NCBI GenBank assembly: GCA_003164825.1
Contig: PLUH01000141.1
Span: 6,863-14,824, forward strand
Direction of reading: 5' to 3'
Origin: Hyphomicrobiales bacterium
GTDB lineage: Bacteria > Pseudomonadota > Alphaproteobacteria > Rhizobiales > Beijerinckiaceae
Length of the DNA stretch: 7,962 nt
In this document: positions 1-6,852 of the stretch, in pieces
Layout of the letters: every line of letters begins with the position of its first letter
Numbering within the stretch: position 1 is the stretch's first letter
The notes under the pieces: generated by a model
Databases searched by the model: none
Seen by the model: only the letters and a program-made list of their open reading frames with translations
What the model was told of the DNA's origin: nothing
Made by a program: the position numbers and the translations under genes

Positions 1-570
1 ATGGTGCCGCAGGACACGGTGCTGTTCAACGATACGCTCCTCTACAACATCCGCTACGGGCGAGACGGCGCCAGCGAGCGGGACGTCGTCGCGGCGGCCG
101 AGAACGCGCAGATCGATTGGTTCATCCGCTCGCTGCCGCTTGGCTATGAGGCGCCGGTCGGCGAGCGGGGCCTCAAGCTTTCGGGCGGCGAGAAGCAGCG
201 GGTCGCCATCGCACGCACGATGCTGAAGGCGCCGCCGATTCTGGTCCTCGACGAAGCGACGTCGGCGCTCGACAGTTTTACCGAACGCGAGATTCAGTCG
301 GCCCTGGAGCGCGTCTCGCGCGGACGCACGACGATCGTAATCGCGCACCGCCTTTCGACCGTGGTCGACGCCGACGAGATCCTGGTGCTCGACAAGGGCG
401 TCATCGCCGAGCGCGGCACGCATCAGGAGCTCCTGGGGCGGGGCGGAATCTATTCGGCGATGTGGAGCCGCCAGAGGCAGGTCGACGCGGCGCAGGAATT
501 GTTGCGGCGCGCGGGGAGGGAGGACGATCTGGGCGCCCCCGACGACCTCGCTTCCCAGCCCGCGCCGTGA
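1..570 (+). CDS. ABC exporter, C-terminal part of the nucleotide-binding domain (Atm1/HMT-like), 5' truncated
   Basis: This is the end of an ATP-driven exporter subunit; the membrane domain and Walker A lie upstream of the window. The ATG at base 1 is an internal methionine, because it immediately precedes the Q-loop VPQD (Q4). In order come the ABC signature LSGGEKQR (residues 60-67), Walker B ILVLDEATSALD (80-91, with catalytic E85) and the H-loop IAHRLST (H116), then a charged tail of about 35 residues. The segments VLFNDTLLYNIRYGR and YSAMWSRQ resemble the Atm1/ABCB7/HMT1 group of half-transporters, which in bacteria export glutathione and glutathione-metal conjugates. That subfamily call rests on my recall of family motifs, not on an alignment. 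All visible catalytic motifs are intact, so the gene looks functional. It ends 55 bases before psd on the same strand and may be cotranscribed with it, although no direct functional link is evident. Confidence 0.9.
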   Translation: MVPQDTVLFNDTLLYNIRYGRDGASERDVVAAAENAQIDWFIRSLPLGYEAPVGERGLKLSGGEKQRVAIARTMLKAPPILVLDEATSALDSFTEREIQSALERVSRGRTTIVIAHRLSTVVDADEILVLDKGVIAERGTHQELLGRGGIYSAMWSRQRQVDAAQELLRRAGREDDLGAPDDLASQPAP

Positions 571-590
571 CATTCGAGGCGTTTGGCGCC

Positions 591-629
591 ATGAGTGCGC
601 GCGGATTTTCTTCGGGCGCGGGTGAATGA
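591..629 (+). other. 12-codon mini-ORF overlapping the psd start (possible coupling ORF)
   Basis: An ATG at 591 opens a reading frame encoding MSARGFSSGAGE. Its TGA stop (627-629) overlaps the psd ATG (626-628) in an ATGA arrangement. A GAGG at 576-579 lies 11 bases before this ATG, a rather long but possible ribosome-binding spacing. The bases just upstream of psd carry no good Shine-Dalgarno sequence. Termination of the mini-ORF could therefore feed re-initiation at psd. This is inference from layout; in GC-rich DNA a 12-codon frame can arise by chance. Confidence 0.25.
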
Positions 630-1324
630 GCATCGTAAAATCGTTGCGCGGTCAGCTCGCGCCGATCCATCCGGAAGGCTATCTGTTCGTTCTCGGCTTC
701 GCGGTCGCGACGCTCATCCTGTGGTGGATATGGGCGCCGCTCGGATGGCTCGGCCTCATCGCAACGTTGTGGTGCGCGTATTTCTTCCGCGACCCGGCTC
801 GAGTGACCCCGGTCCGCGGCGACCTCGTGATTGCGCCCGCCGACGGCGTCGTCAGTTTCGCCGGCTTCGCTGCGCCGCCGCCGGAGCTCGGCCTCGGCAT
901 GGCGCCGACGCAGCGGGTGTCGATCTTCATGTCGATCTTCGATTGCCACGTCAATCGCGCCCCGGTCCAGGGCCGCGTCGCGCAGATCGTCTATCATCCC
1001 GGCCTGTTCCTCAATGCCGACCTCGACAAGGCGAGCGAGGACAACGAGCGCAACAGCATCGTGATCGATACCCCCTCGGGGCGATTTGGCGTCGTCCAGA
1101 TCGCAGGCCTCGTCGCGAGAAGGATCGTCTGCTTCACCCACGAAGGCGCGCTCCTGAGCCCCGGCGAGCGCATCGGCCTCATCCGCTTCGGCTCGCGCGT
1201 CGACGTCTATCTGCCGCCGGGCGCGCAGATCGTGGTCGGCGTCGATTCGCGCGCGGTCGCGGGCGAGACGGTGATCGGCAAGGTCGCCACCGGGGTCGCG
1301 CCGACGCCCTTTCAGCGGAGCTGA
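626..1324 (+). CDS. psd: Phosphatidylserine decarboxylase proenzyme (short, pssA-linked form)
   Basis: The enzyme decarboxylates phosphatidylserine to phosphatidylethanolamine at the inner membrane, using a pyruvoyl group made by self-cleavage. The protein has 232 residues, the length of the short PSD form seen in alphaproteobacteria and archaea rather than the roughly 320-residue E. coli form. The N-terminus (IHPEGY, residues 14-19) is followed by hydrophobic segments at about 20-53 and then AYFFRDP (51-57). PADG (71-74) supplies the likely catalytic Asp73 and DCHVN (106-110) supplies His108. The self-cleavage site is Gly189-Ser190 in RFGSR, which would give a large beta chain and a short alpha chain of about 43 residues. 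This form uses FGS where E. coli has LGST. The ATG at 626 fits the family N-terminus; no strong Shine-Dalgarno precedes it. The stop is 3 bases before the pssA start, so the two are almost certainly one transcript. Confidence 0.95.
   Translation: MSIVKSLRGQLAPIHPEGYLFVLGFAVATLILWWIWAPLGWLGLIATLWCAYFFRDPARVTPVRGDLVIAPADGVVSFAGFAAPPPELGLGMAPTQRVSIFMSIFDCHVNRAPVQGRVAQIVYHPGLFLNADLDKASEDNERNSIVIDTPSGRFGVVQIAGLVARRIVCFTHEGALLSPGERIGLIRFGSRVDVYLPPGAQIVVGVDSRAVAGETVIGKVATGVAPTPFQRS
1317..1320 (+). promoter_or_regulatory. Ribosome binding site of pssA (GGAG), inside the end of psd
   Basis: GGAG lies 7 bases before the GTG at 1328, ideal spacing. It supports that GTG as the pssA start and places the site within the last psd codons, so translation of the two genes is probably coupled. 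Confidence 0.6.
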
Positions 1325-1327
1325 GGC

Positions 1328-2134
1328 GTGAACGAGGCCGGCCCCCTGCCCCGGGCGCCGATCGCGGACGCGGCCCCCGCGCCGCGTGGTCGACGCTTCC
1401 GTGCGGTGCCGCTCAGGCTCCTGATCCCCAACATCATCACCCTGTTCGCGCTCGGCCTTGGCCTGACCGCGATCCGCCTGGCGATGGAGGGGTCGATCGA
1501 ATGGGCGGTCAGCGCGGTCGCGGGCGCGGCCGTGCTCGACGGTCTCGACGGACGGATCGCGCGGGCGCTCAAGGGAACCTCGCGCTTCGGCGCCGAGCTT
1601 GATTCGCTCGCCGATTTCGTCGACTTCGGCGTCGCGCCGGCGCTCGTGCTCTACGTCGCCAACCTGCAGGCGGCCAAGAACTTCGGCTGGGTCGCGGCGC
1701 TCCTGTTCTCGATGGCCTGCGCGCTGCGCCTCGCCCGCTTCAACGTCATGATCGACGAGGATCAGCCGGCATGGCGCAAGACCTTCTTCGTCGGTATGCC
1801 GGCGCCCGCGGGCGCGATCGTCGGCCTGTTGCCGATTTACCTTCATTACGCCTTCGATCTCGGGCCGCCGACCCCGCGCGTCGCTCTGGTCGAGAGCCTC
1901 TATGTGCTTGGCGTCGCACTGTTGATGGCGAGCCGGGTCCCGCACTTTTCTGGCAAGTCGCTCGGCCGGGTGCCGCGTGAATATGTGGCGGTGGTGCTGG
2001 TTGGAGTCGCCGCCGCGCTCCTGCTCCTGTTCAACTTTCCGATGCAGGCGCTGGTCGCCGTCACCCTTGCCTATCTCGCCTCGATCCCGTTCGCGGTCAG
2101 GCGCTATCGGGCGCTCGACCGCGCGGCGCAATAG
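1328..2134 (+). CDS. pssA: CDP-diacylglycerol--serine O-phosphatidyltransferase
   Basis: The enzyme condenses CDP-diacylglycerol with L-serine to phosphatidylserine, releasing CMP, in the inner membrane. It supplies the substrate of the neighbouring Psd. The 268-residue protein carries the complete CDP-alcohol phosphotransferase motif D-x2-DG-x2-AR-x8-G-x3-D-x3-D: Asp71, Asp74-Gly75, Ala78-Arg79, Gly88, Asp92 and Asp96, the metal-binding and catalytic aspartates. Several hydrophobic helices flank it, at about 31-50, 57-70, 102-113, 120-135, 158-175, 188-201, 219-236 and 239-256. The RLARFNV segment (134-140) is typical of membrane-type PssA rather than the unrelated phospholipase D-like E. 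coli PssA. The start is GTG, with a GGAG site upstream. The first 27 residues are Ala/Pro/Arg-rich and probably cytoplasmic. Gene order psd-pssA is common in alphaproteobacteria, which makes the assignment firm. Confidence 0.95.
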   Translation: MNEAGPLPRAPIADAAPAPRGRRFRAVPLRLLIPNIITLFALGLGLTAIRLAMEGSIEWAVSAVAGAAVLDGLDGRIARALKGTSRFGAELDSLADFVDFGVAPALVLYVANLQAAKNFGWVAALLFSMACALRLARFNVMIDEDQPAWRKTFFVGMPAPAGAIVGLLPIYLHYAFDLGPPTPRVALVESLYVLGVALLMASRVPHFSGKSLGRVPREYVAVVLVGVAAALLLLFNFPMQALVAVTLAYLASIPFAVRRYRALDRAAQ

Positions 2135-2161
2135 GGGTCATGTCGGCCACATCATTCGCTC

Positions 2162-2190
2162 TTGCGCTGAAAACTGAGTCAGGCATCATA
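2162..2190 (+). promoter_or_regulatory. Possible promoter upstream of the efflux genes
   Basis: TTGCGC (2162-2167) and ATCATA (2185-2190) are separated by 17 bases and resemble a weak sigma-70 -35/-10 pair. The 139-base gap after pssA makes a separate promoter for the efflux pair plausible. The -10 match is poor, so this is only a candidate. Confidence 0.22.
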
Positions 2191-2230
2191 GGCCAGCGTC
2201 GGCGCGAGCGGCGCCATGGCCATCGGCGCC
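2191..2230. repeat. Overlapping G+C-rich inverted repeats between pssA and the efflux adaptor
   Basis: Two alternative pairings are visible. One is GGCGC (2201-2205) with GCGCC (2211-2215) around a 5-base loop, enclosed by GGCCA (2191-2195) and TGGCC (2217-2221). The other is a near-perfect palindrome at 2210-2230, GGCGCC-ATGGCCAT-C-GGCGCC. No T-run follows, so this is not a classical intrinsic terminator. It could be an operator for an efflux regulator or an mRNA structure in the leader. In such GC-rich DNA it could also be chance. Confidence 0.3.
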
Positions 2231-2273
2231 CGTCGATGGGTATTGTTCCGCCGCTTCCCGGATTGGCGCCTTG

Positions 2274-3503
2274 ATGTCGACGAAAGAGTTTCGTTTCCCG
2301 ACTGGAATACGCGGGTGCGTTTTTCGCGCCCTGTGCGTTGGCGCGGCGATCGCGCTCGCTGCCTGCGGCTCCAAGAACGCCTATGTGCCGCCGCCGCCCC
2401 CCAAGGTGATCGTGGCCCAGCCGCTCCAGCAGCCCGTGACCATGTACCTCGAGTTGACGGGCAACACGGCGCCGATCAACTCGGTCGATCTGGTCGCCCG
2501 CGTCCAGGGATTTCTGGAATCGATCAATTACGCCGACGGCGCCTCGGTGACCAAGGGAACGCAGCTGTTCGGCATCGAGCGCGACATCTATCAGCAGCAA
2601 CTCGATCAGGCGAAGGCGACCCTCGCCTCCGATCTGGCGGCTGAGGACTACAATCGCTCGGAATATCAACGCCAAGCGGCGCTCGGCAGAAACGATTTCG
2701 CCAGCCAGGCGACCGTCCAGGAGTGGAAGTCCAAGCTCGACCAGTCCTCCGCCTCCGTGCTCAACGCGCAGGCCGCCATTGAGCTCGCCAACATCAACCT
2801 CGGCTATACGAACGTTCTTGCGCCGTTCGACGGCGTCGTCACCAACCATCTCGTCGATCTCGGCGCCCTGGTCGGCTATTCGGGGCCGACCAAGCTGGCG
2901 ACCATCATCCAGGCTGTGCCGCTCTACGTCTATTTCACGATGAGCGAGCCGCAAATTCTGGCCATTCAGCGAAACCTCGCGGAGCACGGAACCAGCTTGC
3001 GCACGTCAGACCTGTCGGACGTCCCGGTCGAGATCGGGCTCGATGGCGAAGACGGCTATCCACACAAAGGGCGCCTGGACTACGCTTCGCCCCAGGTCGA
3101 CTTTGCGACCGGCACACTAACGGCCCGCGCCCTGTTCGAAAACAAGGATCGCGCGCTGCTGCCGGGCCTGTTCGTGCGGGTGCGGACGCCGATCGCGCAC
3201 CAGGACAAAGCGCTGATGGTCAGGGCGGAGTCAATCGGGACGAGCCAGGAAGGGAGTTATCTGCTGGTCGTCAACGCGGACAATGTCGTCGAGCGCAGAG
3301 TCGTGAAGACCGGGGTGCGGCAGGGCCAGTATCGGATCATCGAATCCGGAGTCGACCCTGGCGACTGGGTGGTGACCGAAGGCACTCAGCGCGCCTTTCC
3401 CGGGGCCAAGGTCGATCCGCAGCGAACCTCATTGGCGCCGCCGCCCGCGGCCGAGCCGGCAAGCTCCGGCAAGGCGCCCGCCGCCGATCCGGCGGCGAAA
3501 TGA
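2274..3503 (+). CDS. RND efflux periplasmic adaptor (membrane fusion protein), lipoprotein
   Basis: This is the adaptor of a tripartite AcrA/MexA/MexE-type efflux system, linking the inner-membrane pump to an outer-membrane channel. From the ATG at 2274 the protein has 409 residues. A TTG one codon upstream is a less likely alternative start. A signal peptide ends in the lipobox LAAC, so Cys31 is probably lipidated and anchors the protein to the membrane. A proline run (residues 39-43) forms a short linker. The two lipoyl half-motifs lie at about 70-104 (ARVQGFLESI) and 177-210 (VLAPFDGVVTNH). Between them is an Ala/Gln-rich alpha-hairpin at about 105-172 that would contact the channel. The beta-barrel (about 215-305, including LLPGLFVRVR) and a membrane-proximal domain (about 310-380) follow, then an Ala/Pro-rich tail. 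The pump gene starts 19 bases downstream, so the two form an operon. No strong ribosome binding site is visible. The substrate cannot be read from the sequence. Confidence 0.92.
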   Translation: MSTKEFRFPTGIRGCVFRALCVGAAIALAACGSKNAYVPPPPPKVIVAQPLQQPVTMYLELTGNTAPINSVDLVARVQGFLESINYADGASVTKGTQLFGIERDIYQQQLDQAKATLASDLAAEDYNRSEYQRQAALGRNDFASQATVQEWKSKLDQSSASVLNAQAAIELANINLGYTNVLAPFDGVVTNHLVDLGALVGYSGPTKLATIIQAVPLYVYFTMSEPQILAIQRNLAEHGTSLRTSDLSDVPVEIGLDGEDGYPHKGRLDYASPQVDFATGTLTARALFENKDRALLPGLFVRVRTPIAHQDKALMVRAESIGTSQEGSYLLVVNADNVVERRVVKTGVRQGQYRIIESGVDPGDWVVTEGTQRAFPGAKVDPQRTSLAPPPAAEPASSGKAPAADPAAK

Positions 3504-3522
3504 ACCCTCGGGGCGGGCGGGC

Positions 3523-6500
3523 ATGATTTCGCGCTTCTTCATCGACAGGCCGGTGCTGGCCAATGTGCTGGCGTTGTTCTTTGTCCTGATCGGCCTCGTC
3601 GCCCTCATCCAATTGCCGACCTCGCAATATCCCAACGTCGTTCCGCCGACCGTGCAGGTGACGACGCGCTACCCCGGCGCCAGCGCCAGGACCCTGGTCG
3701 ATACCGTCGCGCTGCCGCTCGAGCAGAATGTCAACGGCGTCGAGAACATGCTCTACATGCAATCGACGAGCGCGGACGACGGCACTTACACCCTGGTCGT
3801 CACCTTCGCGATCGGCACGGATCCCGACGAGGACGAGATCCTGGTCCAGAACCGCGTCTCGGCCGCCATTTCCTCCCTCCCTCTGGAAGTGCAGGTCCAG
3901 GGCGTGACGACGAAGAAGAAGTCGACCTCGATTCTCGAATATGTCGGCTTGACCTCGCCCGACGGGCGCTTCGACAGCCTGTTCCTGGCGAACTACGCGG
4001 TCATCAACGTCGTGAACGAACTTGAGCGTCTCCCCGGCATCGGCGACGTGTCGGTGATCGGCGCGGGGCAATACGCAATGCGTATATGGATGAACCCGGA
4101 CCTGCTTCAGGCGCGCGGCTTGACGCCGCAGGACGTCATCAACGTCATCCAGCAGCAGAGCCAGGAAGTCGCCGCCGGCCAGATCGGCGCGCCGCCGGCG
4201 CCGAAAGGTCAGGATTTTCAGTACACGTTGAACCTTAAGGGCCGGCTCGACGATCCCGCCGAGTTCGAGAACATCATCGTCAAGGTCGATTCCGCCAACG
4301 GCGGACGCATCACCAGAATCCGCGACATCGGCCACGCCGAGCTCGGCGCCCAAACCTACAGCGAGGCGTTTAATTACGACGGCAAGCCGGCGGCCGGAAT
4401 TGGCATCTCCCTCTTGCCGGGCGCCAACGCAATCGAGGCCGCCAACAAGGTGAAGGCAAAAATGGACGAGCTCGCCAAGAGCTTCCCGGAGGGCCTCACA
4501 TATGTCACGCCCTACGACACGACGAAATTCGTCAGGGCCGCAATCAAAGAAGTCTACCGGACGCTGTTCGAGGCTCTGATTCTGGTGCTGATCGTCATTC
4601 TGGTCTTCCTCCAGGATTGGCGGGCCATGCTGGTGCCGGCCACGACTGTGCCGGTGACCATCATCGGCGCCTTCGCGGCGATGGCCGCGCTGGGTTTTTC
4701 AATCAATCTCCCAACCCTGTTCGCGCTCATCCTCGCGATCGGCATCGTCGTCGACGACGCGATCGTCATTGTCGAGGGCGTCTCGCGCTATGTCGAGCAA
4801 GGCATTCCCGGCCGCGAGGCGGCGGGCAAGGCGATGGACGATCTCACCGGCCCGGTCATTGGCATCACCCTGGTGCTGATGTCGGTTTTCATCCCCGCCG
4901 CTTTCCTGCCAGGGCTGACCGGGCAGATCTACCGGCAGTTCGCCCTGGTCATTGCGGCGACCGCCTTCATTAGCGCCATCAACGCGATGACCTTGAAGCC
5001 CACGCAAAGCGCGTTGTGGCTCAGGCCGCCGACGCCGAACGCGCGGCACAACTTTTTTGTCCGCGGCTTCAATGTCGTCTACGGCGCCGCCGAGCGCGGC
5101 TATTCGAGGCTCATGGGCGCGATGACCCGCCGGAGCCTGGCGATGGTGGTCCTCGCACTTTTTCTTGTCGCTGGCGCGATCTGGGGACTGACCCGGGTGC
5201 CGACCGGGTTCCTGCCGACCGAGGACCAGGGCTACCTGATCGTCGTCGCGCAGCTGCCCGACGGCGCGTCCAAGGAGCGCACGGATGCGGTGATGGACAA
5301 GATTTCAAAGATCGCCGGCTCTGTGCCCGGCGTCGATCATGTGGTCACCGTCAGCGGGATCTCGATCTTCGACAATCTGGCGAGCCTTGCCAACGCGGGC
5401 GTTGGCTTTGTCATCCTGAAGGACTGGGACGTCCGCCTTAAAGAGGCCGGGCAGGACGTCCGCACGATCGCCCAGAACCTGAACGGCGGCCTGCAAAGCA
5501 TACCGGAAGCCATCACGTTCGCGGTCCCCCCGCCGCCGATCCAGGGCATCGGCAACGTCGGCGGCTTCACCATGCAGGTCGAAATCAAGAACGGCGATTT
5601 CGACTACGCGCTGTTGCAGAGCCTGACCAGCACCGTGGTCAACGACGCGAACGCGCAATCCGCTCTGCAAAGGGTCGCGACCACCTACCGCGCTGGCGCG
5701 CCGCAGTTCACGGTTGTCGTCGACCGCATCAAGGCCGAGACCCTCGGCATCACGGTCGGACAGGTGTTCGCCGTCCTTTCGGGCTATGTCGGATCGAACT
5801 ACGTCGCCCAGTTCAACAAATTCGGTCACGTTTTCCAGATCTATACCCAAGCGGACGCCAAGTACCGCGCCAGCGCCGAGGACATCCGCAACCTCAAGGT
5901 CAAAGCCGGCGACGGAACCATGACGCCGATCGGCACCGTGGTCGAGGTCAGCGAAGTCCAAGGTCCCCCCCTTATCAGTCTCTACAACCTCTATCCGTCG
6001 TCGACGATCATCGGCGGCTCGGCGCCCGGTTTCAGTTCCGGCCAGGCGCTCGACATCATGGATCAGATCGGCGCCCAGGCGCTGCCGAAGGGGACGGGTT
6101 ACGAATGGACCGCGATGTCCTACCAGGAGAAAGAGGTCGGCTCGCAGATCTACTACGTCTTCGGCCTCGCGCTGCTGCTCGTCTATTTCGTACTGGCCGG
6201 CCAGTACGAGAGCTGGATCCTGCCGTTCGCGGTGCTTCTGGCCGTGCCGCTGGCCCTCTGGGGGACAGTCGGCGCGCTGACCTACTTCGGCGCTACCAAC
6301 GTCGCCGCCAGCCAGAGCGGCGTCGCCTCCGTTAATCTCTACACCCAGATCGGAATCATCCTCCTGATCGCGCTCGGAGCCAAGAACGCAATCCTTATCG
6401 TCGAATACGCCCGCCAGCGGCGGGCCGAAGGCATGGACGTCGTCGAAGCGGCAATCGAGGGGGCGCGGCTGAGGTTCCGGCCGATCATCATGACCTCTTT

Positions 6501-6744
6501 CGCCTTCATCCTGGGCGTCCTGCCGCTCGTCCTCGCCACCGGCGCCGGCGCTTCGGCGCGCCAGTCGATCGGAATCGCAGTCTTCTTCGGCATGATGTCC
6601 TCGACCTGCCTGACAGTCGTGTTCGTTCCGTCGTTTTATGTGGTGATGCAGAACCTCGAGGAGCGCCGAAAGCGTAAGCCCGCGCCTCAGGCGACAGCCC
6701 CGCTCGCTCAGCCGAAGGACGCCGCCGGCTCGTCGGCCGCCTGA
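3523..6744 (+). CDS. RND efflux pump, inner-membrane permease (HAE1 family, AcrB/MexF-like)
   Basis: This is the proton-driven pump of the tripartite system, working as a trimer that takes hydrophobic compounds from the membrane or periplasm. Its 1073 residues compare with 1049 in AcrB. The opening MISRFFIDRPVLANVLAL with TM1 (about 9-29) is classic. The first periplasmic porter half runs to about 340 and contains QYPNVVPP and GQYAMRIWMNP. TM2-TM6 follow. TM4 carries the proton-relay pair Asp411-Asp412 in GIVVDDAIVIVEGV, where AcrB has ENV. TM7 is at about 539-556, then the second porter half. TM8-TM12 span about 876-1043, with the relay lysine Lys954 in GAKNAILIVEYAR. All three relay residues are present, so the pump should be active. 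The TM9-TM10 loop seems about 8 residues longer than in AcrB. A GGGCGGGCGGG stretch just before the ATG may serve as ribosome binding site. The tail is charged, then Ala/Pro-rich. No outer-membrane channel gene follows. Confidence 0.96.
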   Translation: MISRFFIDRPVLANVLALFFVLIGLVALIQLPTSQYPNVVPPTVQVTTRYPGASARTLVDTVALPLEQNVNGVENMLYMQSTSADDGTYTLVVTFAIGTDPDEDEILVQNRVSAAISSLPLEVQVQGVTTKKKSTSILEYVGLTSPDGRFDSLFLANYAVINVVNELERLPGIGDVSVIGAGQYAMRIWMNPDLLQARGLTPQDVINVIQQQSQEVAAGQIGAPPAPKGQDFQYTLNLKGRLDDPAEFENIIVKVDSANGGRITRIRDIGHAELGAQTYSEAFNYDGKPAAGIGISLLPGANAIEAANKVKAKMDELAKSFPEGLTYVTPYDTTKFVRAAIKEVYRTLFEALILVLIVILVFLQDWRAMLVPATTVPVTIIGAFAAMAALGFSINLPTLFALILAIGIVVDDAIVIVEGVSRYVEQGIPGREAAGKAMDDLTGPVIGITLVLMSVFIPAAFLPGLTGQIYRQFALVIAATAFISAINAMTLKPTQSALWLRPPTPNARHNFFVRGFNVVYGAAERGYSRLMGAMTRRSLAMVVLALFLVAGAIWGLTRVPTGFLPTEDQGYLIVVAQLPDGASKERTDAVMDKISKIAGSVPGVDHVVTVSGISIFDNLASLANAGVGFVILKDWDVRLKEAGQDVRTIAQNLNGGLQSIPEAITFAVPPPPIQGIGNVGGFTMQVEIKNGDFDYALLQSLTSTVVNDANAQSALQRVATTYRAGAPQFTVVVDRIKAETLGITVGQVFAVLSGYVGSNYVAQFNKFGHVFQIYTQADAKYRASAEDIRNLKVKAGDGTMTPIGTVVEVSEVQGPPLISLYNLYPSSTIIGGSAPGFSSGQALDIMDQIGAQALPKGTGYEWTAMSYQEKEVGSQIYYVFGLALLLVYFVLAGQYESWILPFAVLLAVPLALWGTVGALTYFGATNVAASQSGVASVNLYTQIGIILLIALGAKNAILIVEYARQRRAEGMDVVEAAIEGARLRFRPIIMTSFAFILGVLPLVLATGAGASARQSIGIAVFFGMMSSTCLTVVFVPSFYVVMQNLEERRKRKPAPQATAPLAQPKDAAGSSAA

Positions 6745-6748
6745 CGAC

Positions 6749-6790
6749 GCGTCCTGTGGCGCCAGCGAGCTTCTGGCCCTTGCAGGACGC
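6749..6790 (+). terminator. Two-tier hairpin after the RND pump gene (possible terminator or operator)
   Basis: A perfect 8-base inverted repeat, GCGTCCTG (6749-6756) and CAGGACGC (6783-6790), encloses an inner stem, GCCAG (6761-6765) with CTGGC (6773-6777) around a 7-base loop. The palindrome TGGCGCCA (6757-6764) overlaps the inner arm. The structure starts 4 bases after the pump stop codon. A run of five T (6802-6806) occurs only 11 bases past the stem, so it is not a textbook intrinsic terminator, but position and pairing fit transcript end or 3' protection. A regulator-binding site is an alternative. Confidence 0.45.
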
Positions 6791-6796
6791 CCGCCA

Positions 6797-6802
6797 TATA
6801 CT
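6797..6802 (+). promoter_or_regulatory. Possible -10 box of the hydrolase promoter (TATACT)
   Basis: TATACT differs from the sigma-70 -10 consensus at one position and stands out in GC-rich DNA. It lies about 50 bases before the hydrolase ATG and just after the hairpin. No good -35 sits at 16-18 bases: TTGCAG (6780-6785) is only 11 bases away and TTCTGG (6771-6776) is 20 away. The promoter may be weak or activator-dependent. Confidence 0.33.
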
Positions 6803-6840
6803 TTTTCGGCCTGAGCGCGCGACTTAGAGATGGGCGCCTG

Positions 6841-6846
6841 GGAGGG
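6841..6846 (+). promoter_or_regulatory. Strong ribosome binding site of the hydrolase gene (GGAGGG)
   Basis: GGAGGG ends 6 bases before the ATG at 6853. It is the best Shine-Dalgarno sequence in the window. It fixes the start that gives a complete signal peptide. Confidence 0.8.
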
Positions 6847-6852
6847 ATCGTC

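Noticed and set aside
1..3. ATG at base 1 as the true start of the ABC gene
   Set aside because: The frame begins at the Q-loop, so Walker A and the membrane domain must lie upstream; the methionine is internal.
595..1602. Plus-strand frame (335 codons) overlapping psd and pssA
   Set aside because: It is an out-of-frame, Arg/Pro-rich translation covering two well-identified genes.
401..2131. Long minus-strand open frame (576 codons) opposite psd and pssA
   Set aside because: Its translation is dominated by Arg, Asp, Glu and Ala, with no recognisable domain. It is the expected antisense shadow of GC-rich coding DNA whose + strand frames encode clear enzymes.
2216..2644. Plus-strand frame (142 codons) starting in the leader of the adaptor gene
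   Set aside because: It overlaps the adaptor in another frame, has Arg-rich shadow composition and would destroy the lipoprotein signal peptide if it were the real frame.
2097..2987. Minus-strand frame (296 codons) across the pssA-adaptor gap, as a possible divergent regulator
   Set aside because: I saw no helix-turn-helix or TetR/LysR-like sequence, and most of it mirrors the adaptor coding region.
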